Assembly (NCBI GenBank): GCA_002403895.1 | Contig: DHIQ01000121.1 | Location: 4,958-10,844 of the forward strand | Source of the DNA: Candidatus Neomicrothrix sp. UBA4742 | Lineage (GTDB): Bacteria; Actinomycetota; Acidimicrobiia; Acidimicrobiales; Acidimicrobilacustridaceae | DNA length: 5,887 bases | Direction: 5' to 3' | Part shown: piece after piece, positions 1-5,887 of the stretch | Position numbering within the stretch: the first letter of the stretch is position 1 | Layout: each line of letters begins with the position of its first letter | Program-made: the position numbers and the translations under genes | Notes under the pieces: model-generated | Database searches by the model: none | What the model was told of the DNA's origin: nothing | What the model saw: only the letters and a program-made list of their open reading frames with translations

Positions 1-24
1 GTTTCGTTCGGCGTTTCGTTCGGC
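1..24. repeat. Two tandem copies of a 12-bp repeat at the window edge
   Basis: The unit gtttcgttcggc occurs twice back to back with no mismatch (1-12 and 13-24), ending 11 bp beyond the trpD stop codon. More copies could lie to the left, outside the window. The unit is a multiple of three, so it could be coding repeats of a neighbouring gene or a small intergenic tandem repeat. The sequence shown does not decide this. Confidence 0.7.
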
Positions 25-35
25 CGCCGTTGGCT

Positions 36-1106
36 TCAGGGCCGGCCCGCGGCCGCGGTAGCGGAGATCTCGACGAGTCGGCGGACGACGTCCGCGGCGT
101 GCCCGTCGTCGATGGATGCTTGGGCCTGGGTCAGCCCGGTGGCGAGATCGTCGGCCACGCCGGCCACGACCAAGGCGGCGGCCCCGTTGAGGGTGACGAT
201 GTCGCGGTGGGCCCCAGCCTCACCGGCGAAGATCCGTGCCGCAATGGCGGCGTTGGCCACCGCGTCCCCTCCCGCGATCTGGTCGATGTCCACCACTGCA
301 AGGCCGAGCGTCTGGGGATCGAACTCGTACTGCAACACGTCGCCGTCGCGGACCTCCCACACGGTGGAGCGGCCGGTGATGGTGAGCTCGTCCATGCCGT
401 CGTGGCCGTGCACCACCATGGCCCGCTGGGCGCCACGTCGGAGCAACACCCCCACCACCGTCGCGGCCATGGCGGGATCGTTCACGCCGATGACCTGACG
501 GGTGACCCGCGCCGGGTTGGACAGCGGCCCGATGAAGTTGAACAGCGTGGGGATGCCCAACTCGGCCCGCACCGGCCCGGCGTGACGCATGGCGGGATGA
601 AAGGCCCGGGCGAAGCAGAAGCCGGCGTGGGCCTCGGCCACGCAGCGGGCCACCCCGGCCCCGTCGAGGTCGATGGACACCCCCAGGGCCTCCAGGAAGT
701 CGAACGACCCGCTGGTGGAGGTGGCCTTGCGGTTGCCGTGCTTACACACGTAGGCGCCAGCACCGGCGGCCACGAAGGCGGCCATGGTGGACACGTTGAG
801 GGCGTGGGACTGGCGGCTGGCGCCACCCCCGGTGCCCACGATGTCAACCGCGTCAGCGGCCTCGGGCGGCAAGGTGATGGGGTCGGATGCCTCGAGCATG
901 GCGTCGACCATGCCGGACACCTCGTCCACCGCCTCGCCCTTCATGCGCAGGGCCACGATGTAGGCCGCGATCTGGGCATCGGTGGCCCGTCCGGCCAGGA
1001 TCTCGGTCATGGCGGCGCGGCCTTCATCGGCGGTGAGGTCCCGCCCCGAGGTGAGCTGGAGCAGGATGGCTCGCCAGCCCCCGAGTTCGTCCAGCGTGAC
1101 GCTCAT
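36..1106 (-). CDS. trpD: Anthranilate phosphoribosyltransferase
   Basis: Cytoplasmic enzyme of tryptophan synthesis that joins anthranilate and PRPP to give N-phosphoribosylanthranilate. The 356-residue product is of usual family length. An N-terminal helical domain (about 1-75) precedes the phosphoribosyltransferase domain. Visible motifs are GTGG (91-94) and NVST (104-107) of the PRPP site, KHGNR (122-126), a GSFD loop (133-136), HPAMRH (170-175), R180 of PVRAELG (anthranilate side), and the metal-binding pair D239-E240 in HGMDEL-type context. The start at 1106 is chosen because GGAAGGAAGG lies just upstream of it; an in-frame ATG at 1124 has no such site and would read through that purine tract. 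Oddity: the usual GTGGD-G-xx-N[IL]ST loop reads GTGGG with three extra residues and no Asp. It lies 62 bp behind whiB; no other trp gene is visible. Family assignment is secure. Confidence 0.95.
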   Translation of the reverse strand: MSVTLDELGGWRAILLQLTSGRDLTADEGRAAMTEILAGRATDAQIAAYIVALRMKGEAVDEVSGMVDAMLEASDPITLPPEAADAVDIVGTGGGASRQSHALNVSTMAAFVAAGAGAYVCKHGNRKATSTSGSFDFLEALGVSIDLDGAGVARCVAEAHAGFCFARAFHPAMRHAGPVRAELGIPTLFNFIGPLSNPARVTRQVIGVNDPAMAATVVGVLLRRGAQRAMVVHGHDGMDELTITGRSTVWEVRDGDVLQYEFDPQTLGLAVVDIDQIAGGDAVANAAIAARIFAGEAGAHRDIVTLNGAAALVVAGVADDLATGLTQAQASIDDGHAADVVRRLVEISATAAAGRP

Positions 1107-1125
1107 TCGGCCTTCCTTCCCCATC

Positions 1126-1144
1126 GGGCGGGTCGAGCCCGCCC
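1126..1144. other. GC hairpin between whiB and trpD
   Basis: GGGCGGG (1126-1132) and CCCGCCC (1138-1144) form a perfect 7-bp stem with a 5-nt loop. It lies directly upstream of the trpD ribosome-binding purine tract (1111-1120) on the minus strand. No T-run follows on the minus strand, so an intrinsic terminator is not supported. It could be a weak attenuating or mRNA-stability structure, or chance in GC-rich DNA. Confidence 0.45.
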
Positions 1145-1168
1145 CTCGTCGCCGGTCCCCAAGATGGG

Positions 1169-1399
1169 TCAGGCGGTACGGCGACGCTGGCGGATCATCC
1201 GCCGGCGATCCCGCTCGGTCGCCCCGCCCCACACGCCGTCCTTCTCACGGTGGCCGAGCGCATGTTCAAGGCAGGCTTCCCGCACCGAGCAGACGGCGCA
1301 GATGGCCTTCGCCTCTTCGGATTCGTCGTCGTCGAGCGGGTAGAAGATCTCGGGGTCGAGTCCCTGGCAGGCTGACTTGGACCGCCACTGCTGGTTCAT
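1169..1399 (-). CDS. WhiB-family Fe-S transcriptional regulator
   Basis: A 76-residue protein with the full WhiB signature. Four cysteines, C11, C34, C37 and C43, in the spacing C-x22-C-x2-C-x5-C, are expected to hold a [4Fe-4S] cluster sensitive to oxygen or nitric oxide. The G-V-W-G-G turn is at 55-59. A basic tail follows (RDRRRMIRQRRR, about 63-74), the DNA-binding end in this family. WhiB proteins act as small redox-responsive partners of sigma factors. The length matches short WhiB1/WhiB2-type members, but I cannot assign a subgroup. GAGGAG lies about 12 nt upstream of the ATG, a slightly long spacing. It follows DUF3501 by 158 bp and has its own promoter candidate, so it is probably a separate transcription unit. 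It marks the organism as an actinobacterium. Confidence 0.95.
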   Translation of the reverse strand: MNQQWRSKSACQGLDPEIFYPLDDDESEEAKAICAVCSVREACLEHALGHREKDGVWGGATERDRRRMIRQRRRTA

Positions 1400-1446
1400 C
1401 GGGACTGCTCAACTCCTCGAGGCGAGAGGCTGGATACGAAGGGTCG

Positions 1447-1476
1447 AGTATCGTCGCCCGGCCCCTCGGTGTCCAA
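1447..1476 (-). promoter_or_regulatory. Candidate whiB promoter
   Basis: On the minus strand TTGGAC (1476-1471) is followed after an 18-bp spacer by GATACT (1452-1447). These resemble -35 and -10 hexamers of a housekeeping sigma factor, with five of six and four to five of six matches to consensus respectively. A start site near 1440 would give a leader of roughly 40 nt carrying GAGGAG before the whiB ATG at 1399. This rests on sequence similarity only. Confidence 0.5.
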
Positions 1477-1499
1477 ATGAATCCGTCCAGGCGCGCCAG

Positions 1500-1550
1500 A
1501 AAACGGCCCCTGACCTGCATCGCAGTCTCGCTCGGGCCCTGAGGGGACCG
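1500..1550 (-). terminator. Weak candidate terminator after DUF3501
   Basis: Directly after the DUF3501 stop, 1550-1542 and 1511-1504 can pair in an 8-bp stem with one bulged base. The apical part holds a small CTGC/GCAG hairpin (1515-1525). On the minus strand the stem is followed directly by TTTT (1503-1500). The T-run is short and the loop long, so this is a tentative end for the perR-rbr-FeS-DUF3501 unit. It also sits upstream of the whiB promoter candidate, which fits a boundary between units. Confidence 0.3.
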
Positions 1551-1557
1551 AAAACGG

Positions 1558-2169
1558 TCAGCTCCGGAGATCGGCCACCAGCTCGGCGTGGGCCTCGGCG
1601 CTCAGCTCGGAGTCGTGATCGTATTCGGGATGACGCACCGCCACCCGGACGGGTGAGGTGGCGAAGGCGTCGATCTGTTCGGGGGTGAGATCCCACCGGA
1701 CGTAGTGCACCGCGGCGGTGATCTCGTCGCGGGTGAGCTGCTTTTCGTGGTCGGGATCCGGGGTGCAGCGCATCACGATCTCATCGGTGCCGGAGCCGAT
1801 GCACAGATCCACCATCGTCTCGACGCCCACCAGACGGGGCAGCCACTCACGCAGGGCCGGCTCGCTGGTCAACTCGATAAAGAGGGTGGCCGACAGCGAA
1901 CCCGGCTCGGGGATGAGCGGGTTGTAGGCCCGCAGCTCGCCCTCGATGGCTTCGTCGCTGAAGAGCTTTTCGACCCGAGCCATCTCCTGGATCTGAAAGC
2001 GGATGGTGTCGCGGTTCTCGAAGACCAAGCTCACGATGGGGCCGACGTGGACCCGGCGCCGCTTCTTGAGGGCGATGATGTGGGCCCGGAAGTCCTCGCG
2101 CTCGCGTTCGTAGGCCCGCAGGTCGGTGATGTCGTCGAGCGTGAGCTTTGTGGTGTTCGTCATAGTCAT
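1558..2169 (-). CDS. DUF3501 family protein
   Basis: A 203-residue soluble protein recognised as DUF3501, a family of unknown biochemical function often found beside rubrerythrin and a CCG-type Fe-S oxidoreductase. Visible features: a conserved basic segment ALKKRRRVHVGP (33-44), ENRDTIRFQIQEM (51-63) followed by R65 and E67, and HYVRWDLTPEQ (155-165) near the C-terminal third. There are only two cysteines (C123, C135) and no Fe-S motif, signal peptide or membrane segment. The ATG at 2169 overlaps the upstream stop as ATGA, so translation is probably coupled. A second in-frame ATG at 2163 gives a 201-residue form and is about equally plausible by ribosome-site spacing. A role as accessory or regulatory partner of the neighbouring Fe-S protein/rubrerythrin pair is inferred from gene order alone. 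Confidence 0.88.
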   Translation of the reverse strand: MTMTNTTKLTLDDITDLRAYEREREDFRAHIIALKKRRRVHVGPIVSLVFENRDTIRFQIQEMARVEKLFSDEAIEGELRAYNPLIPEPGSLSATLFIELTSEPALREWLPRLVGVETMVDLCIGSGTDEIVMRCTPDPDHEKQLTRDEITAAVHYVRWDLTPEQIDAFATSPVRVAVRHPEYDHDSELSAEAHAELVADLRS

Positions 2170-3473
2170 GCTTCCTCCTCGGGGATGCCGTAGGCCCGGG
2201 CGACGACCTGGATCGGATGCACCGGCTGCTTGCCGGTCTCCTGCAGGATGCCCCCGTTGGCCAGGTTGCAGTCGCCCGCCACGACGTCGTTGTCCGCCTT
2301 GATGATGGCGTCCGCCATCTTCTTGGCCACCTTGCGCGACATCTCGTAGTTTTGCTCGCGGTAGCCCCAGGTGCCGTCGATGGCCGAGCACTCGGCCACC
2401 AGGGTGATCTTGGTGCCGGTCAGCTTCATGAGATCCCGGCTGCGCAGGCCGATGTTCTGGGCCCGGAGGTGGCAGGGGGCGTGGTACGTGAGCGCCTCGG
2501 GCACCTCGCCGGTGAAGTCGGTATCGAGCTGGGTGTCGTCGCCTTTGTGCACCTTCATGAGGTACTCGGCGGCGTCGTAGGTGTTGGCCGCCACCAGCTC
2601 GGCGTCGGGGCCGCCGATGTAGTCGATGTAGTCCTTCTTGATGATGTAGCCACACGTCGGCTGGGGCACCACCACGTCGTTGCCGGCCCGAACGGCGTCG
2701 GCCAGCACCTTGACGTTCTTGCGCCCCTCCTTGACGAAGTGGTCGACGTCTCCGCTGTGCAGCCACGGCGCGCCGCAGCACACCTCACCTGTTGGCAGGC
2801 TGCACTCGATGCCGTTGCGCTCGTATACCTTGACCAGGTCGCGGCCGATAGCGGGATTCTGGTACTCGACCAGACACGTCGGGAAGAGGGCCACCCTCCC
2901 CTGACGCCTTCCGGTGATCGAAGCCGTGTGCGTCCTGAACCAGGTCGAGAACCGCTGCTTGGCATAGGGCGGCAACACCCGCTCGGCGGCGATGCCGACC
3001 GTCTTTTCCATCACCTTGCGGGTGAACGAGCCGGGAGTCCCGATGGCCTTGTTGGCCAGGGGCGCGGCTGCGGTGTTGAGCTTGCCGATCAGGTCGGTGC
3101 GGCCCAGTACCTGGTTCTGGATCTTGGCCTCGACCGAGAGCTCCTTGTGGTGGACCCGCACCTGATCGGCCCGCATCATGAGGCGGGGAAAGTCGAGGTT
3201 CCACTCGCTCTGGCCCGGGATGTAGGGACAGTTGATGTAACAGCGCTTGCAGCCGAAGCACTCGTCCACCACCTGGTCTTGCTGGGCGGGCGTGAGGCGC
3301 CCGGCGTCTTGGTCATCGTGGGCGTCGACGAAGGCGAACAGCGTGGGGAACGACGGGCAGAACTTGAAGCACAGGCGGCAGCCGTGGCAGAGGTCGTACA
3401 CCCGGGTGAGTTCACCGCGCAGGTCGGCCTCGTCGAAGTACTTGGGGTGGAACGGGTCGTAGGTGGTGGTCAC
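2166..3473 (-). CDS. GlpC/HdrD-like Fe-S oxidoreductase, two [4Fe-4S] motifs plus two CCG domains
   Basis: A 435-residue soluble electron-transfer protein. The N-terminus has two ferredoxin-like cysteine sets: C29, C32, C35, C39 (C-x2-C-x2-C-x3-C-P) and C72, C75, C78, C82 (same spacing), each expected to bind a [4Fe-4S] cluster. Two CCG-type domains follow: the first with C200, the pair C232-C233 (VCCGAP) and C274; the second with C334 (HAPCH), a single C362 in the [10 protein letters not shown] segment, and C402 (GDCN). This layout is that of GlpC and HdrD relatives. The start is GTG at 3473, with GAGG 6 nt upstream; no earlier in-frame start exists. It overlaps DUF3501 by 4 bp and follows rubrerythrin after a 131-bp structured spacer. 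Inferred role: electron donor to the rubredoxin-less rubrerythrin. A role with the divergent glpD product, as GlpC has for GlpAB, is the alternative. Confidence 0.9.
   Translation of the reverse strand: MTTTYDPFHPKYFDEADLRGELTRVYDLCHGCRLCFKFCPSFPTLFAFVDAHDDQDAGRLTPAQQDQVVDECFGCKRCYINCPYIPGQSEWNLDFPRLMMRADQVRVHHKELSVEAKIQNQVLGRTDLIGKLNTAAAPLANKAIGTPGSFTRKVMEKTVGIAAERVLPPYAKQRFSTWFRTHTASITGRRQGRVALFPTCLVEYQNPAIGRDLVKVYERNGIECSLPTGEVCCGAPWLHSGDVDHFVKEGRKNVKVLADAVRAGNDVVVPQPTCGYIIKKDYIDYIGGPDAELVAANTYDAAEYLMKVHKGDDTQLDTDFTGEVPEALTYHAPCHLRAQNIGLRSRDLMKLTGTKITLVAECSAIDGTWGYREQNYEMSRKVAKKMADAIIKADNDVVAGDCNLANGGILQETGKQPVHPIQVVARAYGIPEEEA
2174..2179 (-). promoter_or_regulatory. Ribosome-binding site of DUF3501 inside the Fe-S gene
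   Basis: On the minus strand AGGAGG lies within the Glu-Glu-Glu-Ala codons that end the Fe-S oxidoreductase. It is 4 nt before the ATG at 2169 and 10 nt before the ATG at 2163. Both spacings are off the optimum, so the site supports coupled initiation but does not settle which ATG is used. Confidence 0.7.
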
Positions 3474-3529
3474 GGCTCGCCTCGGCTCTCGTTTCGTCGG
3501 TCACTCAGGGAGGGAGTGCCTCGGGTCAG

Positions 3530-3572
3530 GACCGGGTCGGCCCCGCACGCGATGCGTGCAGGGCCGACGGTC
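3530..3572. other. Strong imperfect hairpin in the rbr-FeS spacer
   Basis: 3536-3543 pairs with 3561-3568 (8 bp); after one C/A mismatch, 3545-3550 pairs with 3554-3559 (6 bp) around a 3-nt loop. Outside, past two bulged G's, 3530-3533 pairs with 3569-3572 (4 bp). This is far more structured than the other spacers here. No T-run follows on the minus strand, so it is more likely an mRNA stability/processing element or a partial or Rho-assisted stop than a classical terminator. Confidence 0.65.
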
Positions 3573-3581
3573 ACTGCACGC

Positions 3582-3596
3582 TCAGCCCGAGGCTGA
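3582..3596. other. Small hairpin just after the rubrerythrin stop
   Basis: TCAGCC (3582-3587) and GGCTGA (3591-3596) make a perfect 6-bp stem with a 3-nt loop, 8 bp beyond the rubrerythrin stop codon. It abuts the segment 3575-3581, which can pair with 3554-3560 and thereby compete with the larger hairpin downstream. It lacks a T-run. It may protect the 3' end of an rbr transcript. Confidence 0.5.
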
Positions 3597-3604
3597 CCAG
3601 GTCC

Positions 3605-4024
<420 letters not shown>

Positions 4025-4053
4025 CGTGCTCCTTGTGCAGTGTTGGGTTGGAT

Positions 4054-4494
4054 CTAGTGGGTGGATGACGACAACTCGCGGGCGGCGCACTGGGGACACG
4101 TCCCGCGGAAGACGACCTCGGTGGCGTCGATGACGAAGCCCTGACGGCGGTCCTCGGGGAGATCGAGGCCGGCGATCTCGGCGTCGACGTCGAGCACCTT
4201 GCCACACTGGTCGCAGACCAGGTGGTGGTGGCCGTCGAGGTTGGGATCGAACCGGGCCGAGCCGGTGCCGAGCTCGAGTTGGACCAGTTCGCCCATGGCG
4301 GCCAGGTCGTTGAGCGTCTGGTAGACGGTGCGCAGCGAGATGGTGGGCATCTCGGCGCTGACCGAGGCGTAGACGGCCTCGGCGGTGGGGTGCTCGGGAT
4401 TGTCGTAGAGCGCGGCGAAGATGCGTTGGCGTTGCGGCGTCACCCTCAGGCCCTGGGCCCGGAACCGTTCGGTGAGCTCCGCCGGCGACTTCAT
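4054..4494 (-). CDS. perR: Fur-family regulator, PerR type
   Basis: A 146-residue DNA-binding metalloregulator. The N-terminal winged-helix half (1-78) has RVTPQRQRI (17-25) and the recognition-helix stretch SLRTVYQTL (53-61). The C-terminal dimerisation half carries two CxxC pairs, C94/C97 and C133/C136, for structural zinc. Aligned by eye with Bacillus subtilis PerR, the regulatory metal ligands H37, D85, H91, H93 and D104 correspond to H35, D83, H89, H91 and D102. The Asp at the last position is typical of PerR, where Fur usually has Glu. This suggests peroxide sensing by iron-catalysed histidine oxidation, and repression of itself and the downstream rubrerythrin until peroxide appears (inference). 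No Shine-Dalgarno site precedes the ATG, and a promoter-operator abuts it, so the mRNA may be leaderless. A Fur or manganese-responsive role is possible but less likely. Confidence 0.9.
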   Translation of the reverse strand: MKSPAELTERFRAQGLRVTPQRQRIFAALYDNPEHPTAEAVYASVSAEMPTISLRTVYQTLNDLAAMGELVQLELGTGSARFDPNLDGHHHLVCDQCGKVLDVDAEIAGLDLPEDRRQGFVIDATEVVFRGTCPQCAARELSSSTH

Positions 4495-4501
4495 GGAGAG
4501 C

Positions 4502-4530
4502 ACGCTACCAACAATCTGCAACGATTGTTG
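4502..4530 (-). promoter_or_regulatory. Probable PerR operator overlapping the perR-rbr promoter
   Basis: CAACAATC (4509-4516) and GATTGTTG (4523-4530) form a perfect 8-6-8 inverted repeat, A/T-rich against GC-rich surroundings. The symmetry resumes outside it, with CTAC (4505-4508) matching GTAG (4532-4535) after a one-base offset. On the minus strand TAGCGT (4507-4502) can serve as a -10 hexamer ending 7 nt before the perR ATG. The repeat then fills the spacer and -35 zone, the expected place for a repressor of the Fur family. Neither hexamer is a strong consensus match. Confidence 0.65.
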
Positions 4531-4674
4531 AGTAGCTCGAAGAGAAATCTGAGCGGATTGCCCGACCAGCGTGCGTTGGGTTCGCCGGAAGGCATGCCAT
4601 CGCTCCCTCGTGACCTGTGCCTTTCCGTTCGGGGCGGTCCGAGCTCCCGTGAGGCCAACGCCGGGGCGCCCTCC

Positions 4675-4680
4675 TAGACT
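4675..4680 (+). promoter_or_regulatory. Candidate -10 element of glpD
   Basis: TAGACT (4675-4680) fits the TANNNT pattern of actinobacterial -10 elements and lies about 58 bp before the glpD ATG. I see no convincing -35 hexamer at 16-18 bp upstream. It lies in the 243-bp divergent region shared with perR. Confidence 0.35.
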
Positions 4681-4698
4681 CGGGCGGTTGCCGATCCC

Positions 4699-4718
4699 GC
4701 CGCGGGTCCTCCCGCGGC
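4699..4718. other. GC hairpin in the presumed glpD leader
   Basis: GCCGCGGG (4699-4706) and CCCGCGGC (4711-4718) form a perfect 8-bp stem with a 4-nt TCCT loop, 19 bp before the glpD ATG. It may fold in the glpD 5' leader or act as DNA dyad symmetry for a regulator. No function can be assigned from sequence. Confidence 0.5.
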
Positions 4719-4737
4719 CGTGAAAGCGAGTGCCCTC

Positions 4738-5887
4738 ATGCCCGGTGCCTTCGATCGCGACGACGCCCTGCGCCGTCTCGCCGACACCCATTTCGACGTG
4801 CTGGTCATCGGTGGCGGCGTCACCGGTGCCGGTACCGCTCTCGATGCGGCCTCCCGGGGGCTGCGCACGGCCCTGGTCGAGCGCGACGACTTCGCCTCGG
4901 GCACGTCGTCGAAGTCGTCGAAGCTGGTCCACGGTGGGCTGCGCTACCTGCAACAGGGCGATGTGCGGCTCGTGTACGAAGCGCTGGCCGAGCGTCAGCG
5001 GCTACGCAAGAACGCCCCCCATCTGGTCAAGGTGCTGCCGTTCCTCCTGCCCGTGTTCGCCAAGGGCGGCGTGATCCCCAAGAAGCTGTCCCGGGCGCTG
5101 GGCACCGCCATGTGGATCTACGACCTCACCGGCGGAGCCCGCATCGGCAAGCTGCACAAGCGCATCAGCGCGGACGAGGCCGTGACCCACATGCCTACCC
5201 TGTCCGGCCAGAAGCTGGCCTCGTGCTACCTGTACTACGACGCCCAGGCCGACGATGCCCGCCTCACGCTGACCCTGGCCCGCACCGCCGCCATCGACTT
5301 CGGAGCGGCCGTGGCCAACGGCACCCGGGTCATCGCCATCCGCAAGGGCGACGATGGCCGGGCGTGCGGCGCCACGGTGGAAGCCACCGACAGCCACGGC
5401 ACGACCCGCACGTTCGACATCACCGCCGACGCGGTGGTGAACGCGGGTGGGGTGTGGAGTGACGACGTGCGCCTACTCGACGAGGGCACCCATCCCGGTT
5501 CGATCCGCCCAGCCAAGGGCATCCACATCACGGTGCCGTGGGCCAAGGTGCGCAACGACATCGCGGTGGTGGTGCCGGTCCGCAAGGACAAGCGCTCGGT
5601 CTTCGTGGTGCCTTGGGGCGAGTTCACCTACATCGGCACCACCGACACCGACTACGACGGGCCCCTCGACGACCCGCAGTGCACCACCGAGGATATCGCC
5701 TACCTCCTCGACGCCATGAACGACGCCATGACCACCGAGTTGACGGTCGACGACATCGTCGGCACCTGGGCCGGTCTTCGCCCGCTGGTGCGCGACGCCG
5801 GCAGCGAACGCACCGCCGATCTGTCCCGCCGCCACCGGGTTACCCCGTCCAGGAGCGGGGTGGTCACCGTCACCGGCGGCAAGCTCA
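4738..5887 (+). CDS. glpD: FAD-dependent glycerol-3-phosphate dehydrogenase (3' end outside window)
   Basis: Membrane-associated flavoenzyme oxidising sn-glycerol 3-phosphate to dihydroxyacetone phosphate and passing electrons to quinone. The window holds 383 codons, open to the edge. Visible features: dinucleotide-binding loop VIGGGVTGAG (23-32) ending at E49; TSSKSSKLVHGGLRYL (56-71), the strong signature of this family; DDARLTL (172-178); substrate-binding PAKGIH (258-263); FVVPWGEFTYIGTTD (289-303); WAGLRPLV (344-351); and VTGGKL at the end, normally followed by a Thr-Thr-Tyr segment. The KSSKLVHGGLRYL form matches GlpD rather than anaerobic GlpA. A full-length protein would be about 500-580 residues, so roughly a quarter to a third is missing. 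The start at 4738 gives a normal N-terminus; only a weak purine stretch (about 4723-4730) precedes it, and an in-frame GTG at 4720 is an alternative start. Confidence 0.95.
   Translation, partial: MPGAFDRDDALRRLADTHFDVLVIGGGVTGAGTALDAASRGLRTALVERDDFASGTSSKSSKLVHGGLRYLQQGDVRLVYEALAERQRLRKNAPHLVKVLPFLLPVFAKGGVIPKKLSRALGTAMWIYDLTGGARIGKLHKRISADEAVTHMPTLSGQKLASCYLYYDAQADDARLTLTLARTAAIDFGAAVANGTRVIAIRKGDDGRACGATVEATDSHGTTRTFDITADAVVNAGGVWSDDVRLLDEGTHPGSIRPAKGIHITVPWAKVRNDIAVVVPVRKDKRSVFVVPWGEFTYIGTTDTDYDGPLDDPQCTTEDIAYLLDAMNDAMTTELTVDDIVGTWAGLRPLVRDAGSERTADLSRRHRVTPSRSGVVTVTGGKL

Noticed and set aside
1126..1144. Terminator between whiB and trpD.
   Set aside because: It is a GC stem with no T-run, and it abuts the trpD ribosome-binding site. 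It is listed as a hairpin only.
30..1343. A 437-codon plus-strand open frame opposite trpD and whiB.
   Set aside because: It is antisense to two clearly recognisable genes, is rich in Gly/His/Val as expected of reverse-strand reading of high-GC codons, and shows no recognisable domain.
2170..2781. N-terminal extension of the DUF3501 reading frame to 2781 (407 codons).
   Set aside because: The extra 204 codons are an Arg/Gly-rich out-of-frame reading of the Fe-S gene. The true start is at the ATGA overlap with a ribosome-binding site.
3530..3572. Classical Rho-independent terminator after rubrerythrin.
   Set aside because: The stem is strong, but no T-run follows on either strand, so it is kept only as a structured element of unknown role.
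2217..3596. A 459-codon plus-strand open frame opposite the Fe-S oxidoreductase.
   Set aside because: It is antisense to a gene with an unmistakable cysteine pattern. Its low-complexity Val/Leu/Gly/His composition is a GC-skew shadow.
4025..4207. N-terminal extension of rubrerythrin to 4207.
   Set aside because: It is an Arg/Pro-rich out-of-frame reading of perR. Rubrerythrin begins at MAELKGS with AAGGAG just upstream.
4495..4953. N-terminal extension of the Fur-family frame into glpD.
   Set aside because: The extension is antisense to glpD and low in recognisable sequence. Fur-family proteins start close to the MKSPAEL segment.

Overview
The window reads as a piece of a high-GC actinobacterial chromosome. 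The evidence is a WhiB-type small Fe-S protein (a family essentially confined to Actinobacteria), very strong G/C bias at third codon positions, and an apparently leaderless regulator gene. An Acidimicrobiia-like lineage would fit the gene set, but that is an impression; I cannot run a taxonomic search. It holds seven genes and is densely coded. No intergenic gap exceeds about 245 bp, and I see no tRNA, rRNA, insertion sequence, prophage or CRISPR array.

Layout from left to right. Two tandem 12-bp repeats (1-24) sit at the window edge. Six genes then lie on the minus strand, so they are transcribed right to left: perR-like Fur-family regulator (4494-4054), rubrerythrin (4024-3605), a GlpC/HdrD-like Fe-S oxidoreductase (3473-2166), a DUF3501 protein (2169-1558), a WhiB-family regulator (1399-1169) and trpD (1106-36). 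A divergent plus-strand gene, glpD (FAD-dependent glycerol-3-phosphate dehydrogenase), starts at 4738 and runs off the right edge after 383 codons.

The centre of interest is the four-gene cluster perR-rbr-FeS-DUF3501. The regulator carries every metal ligand position of PerR (peroxide-sensing) proteins. A perfect 8-6-8 inverted repeat lies just upstream of its start codon, across the probable promoter. The rubrerythrin has a complete di-iron site but no rubredoxin domain, so it needs an outside electron donor; the next gene, a protein with two [4Fe-4S] motifs and two CCG-type domains, is the obvious candidate. DUF3501 overlaps that gene by 4 bp and is translationally coupled to it. The simplest reading is a peroxide-inducible peroxide-reduction chain (inference). 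Its least understood member is DUF3501.

Between rubrerythrin and the Fe-S gene lies a 131-bp spacer with unusually strong RNA structure, including two mutually exclusive pairings. This may set different expression of the abundant rubrerythrin and its downstream partners. whiB has its own good promoter candidate and looks like a separate unit, with trpD 62 bp behind it. glpD faces away from the regulator across a 243-bp divergent promoter region.
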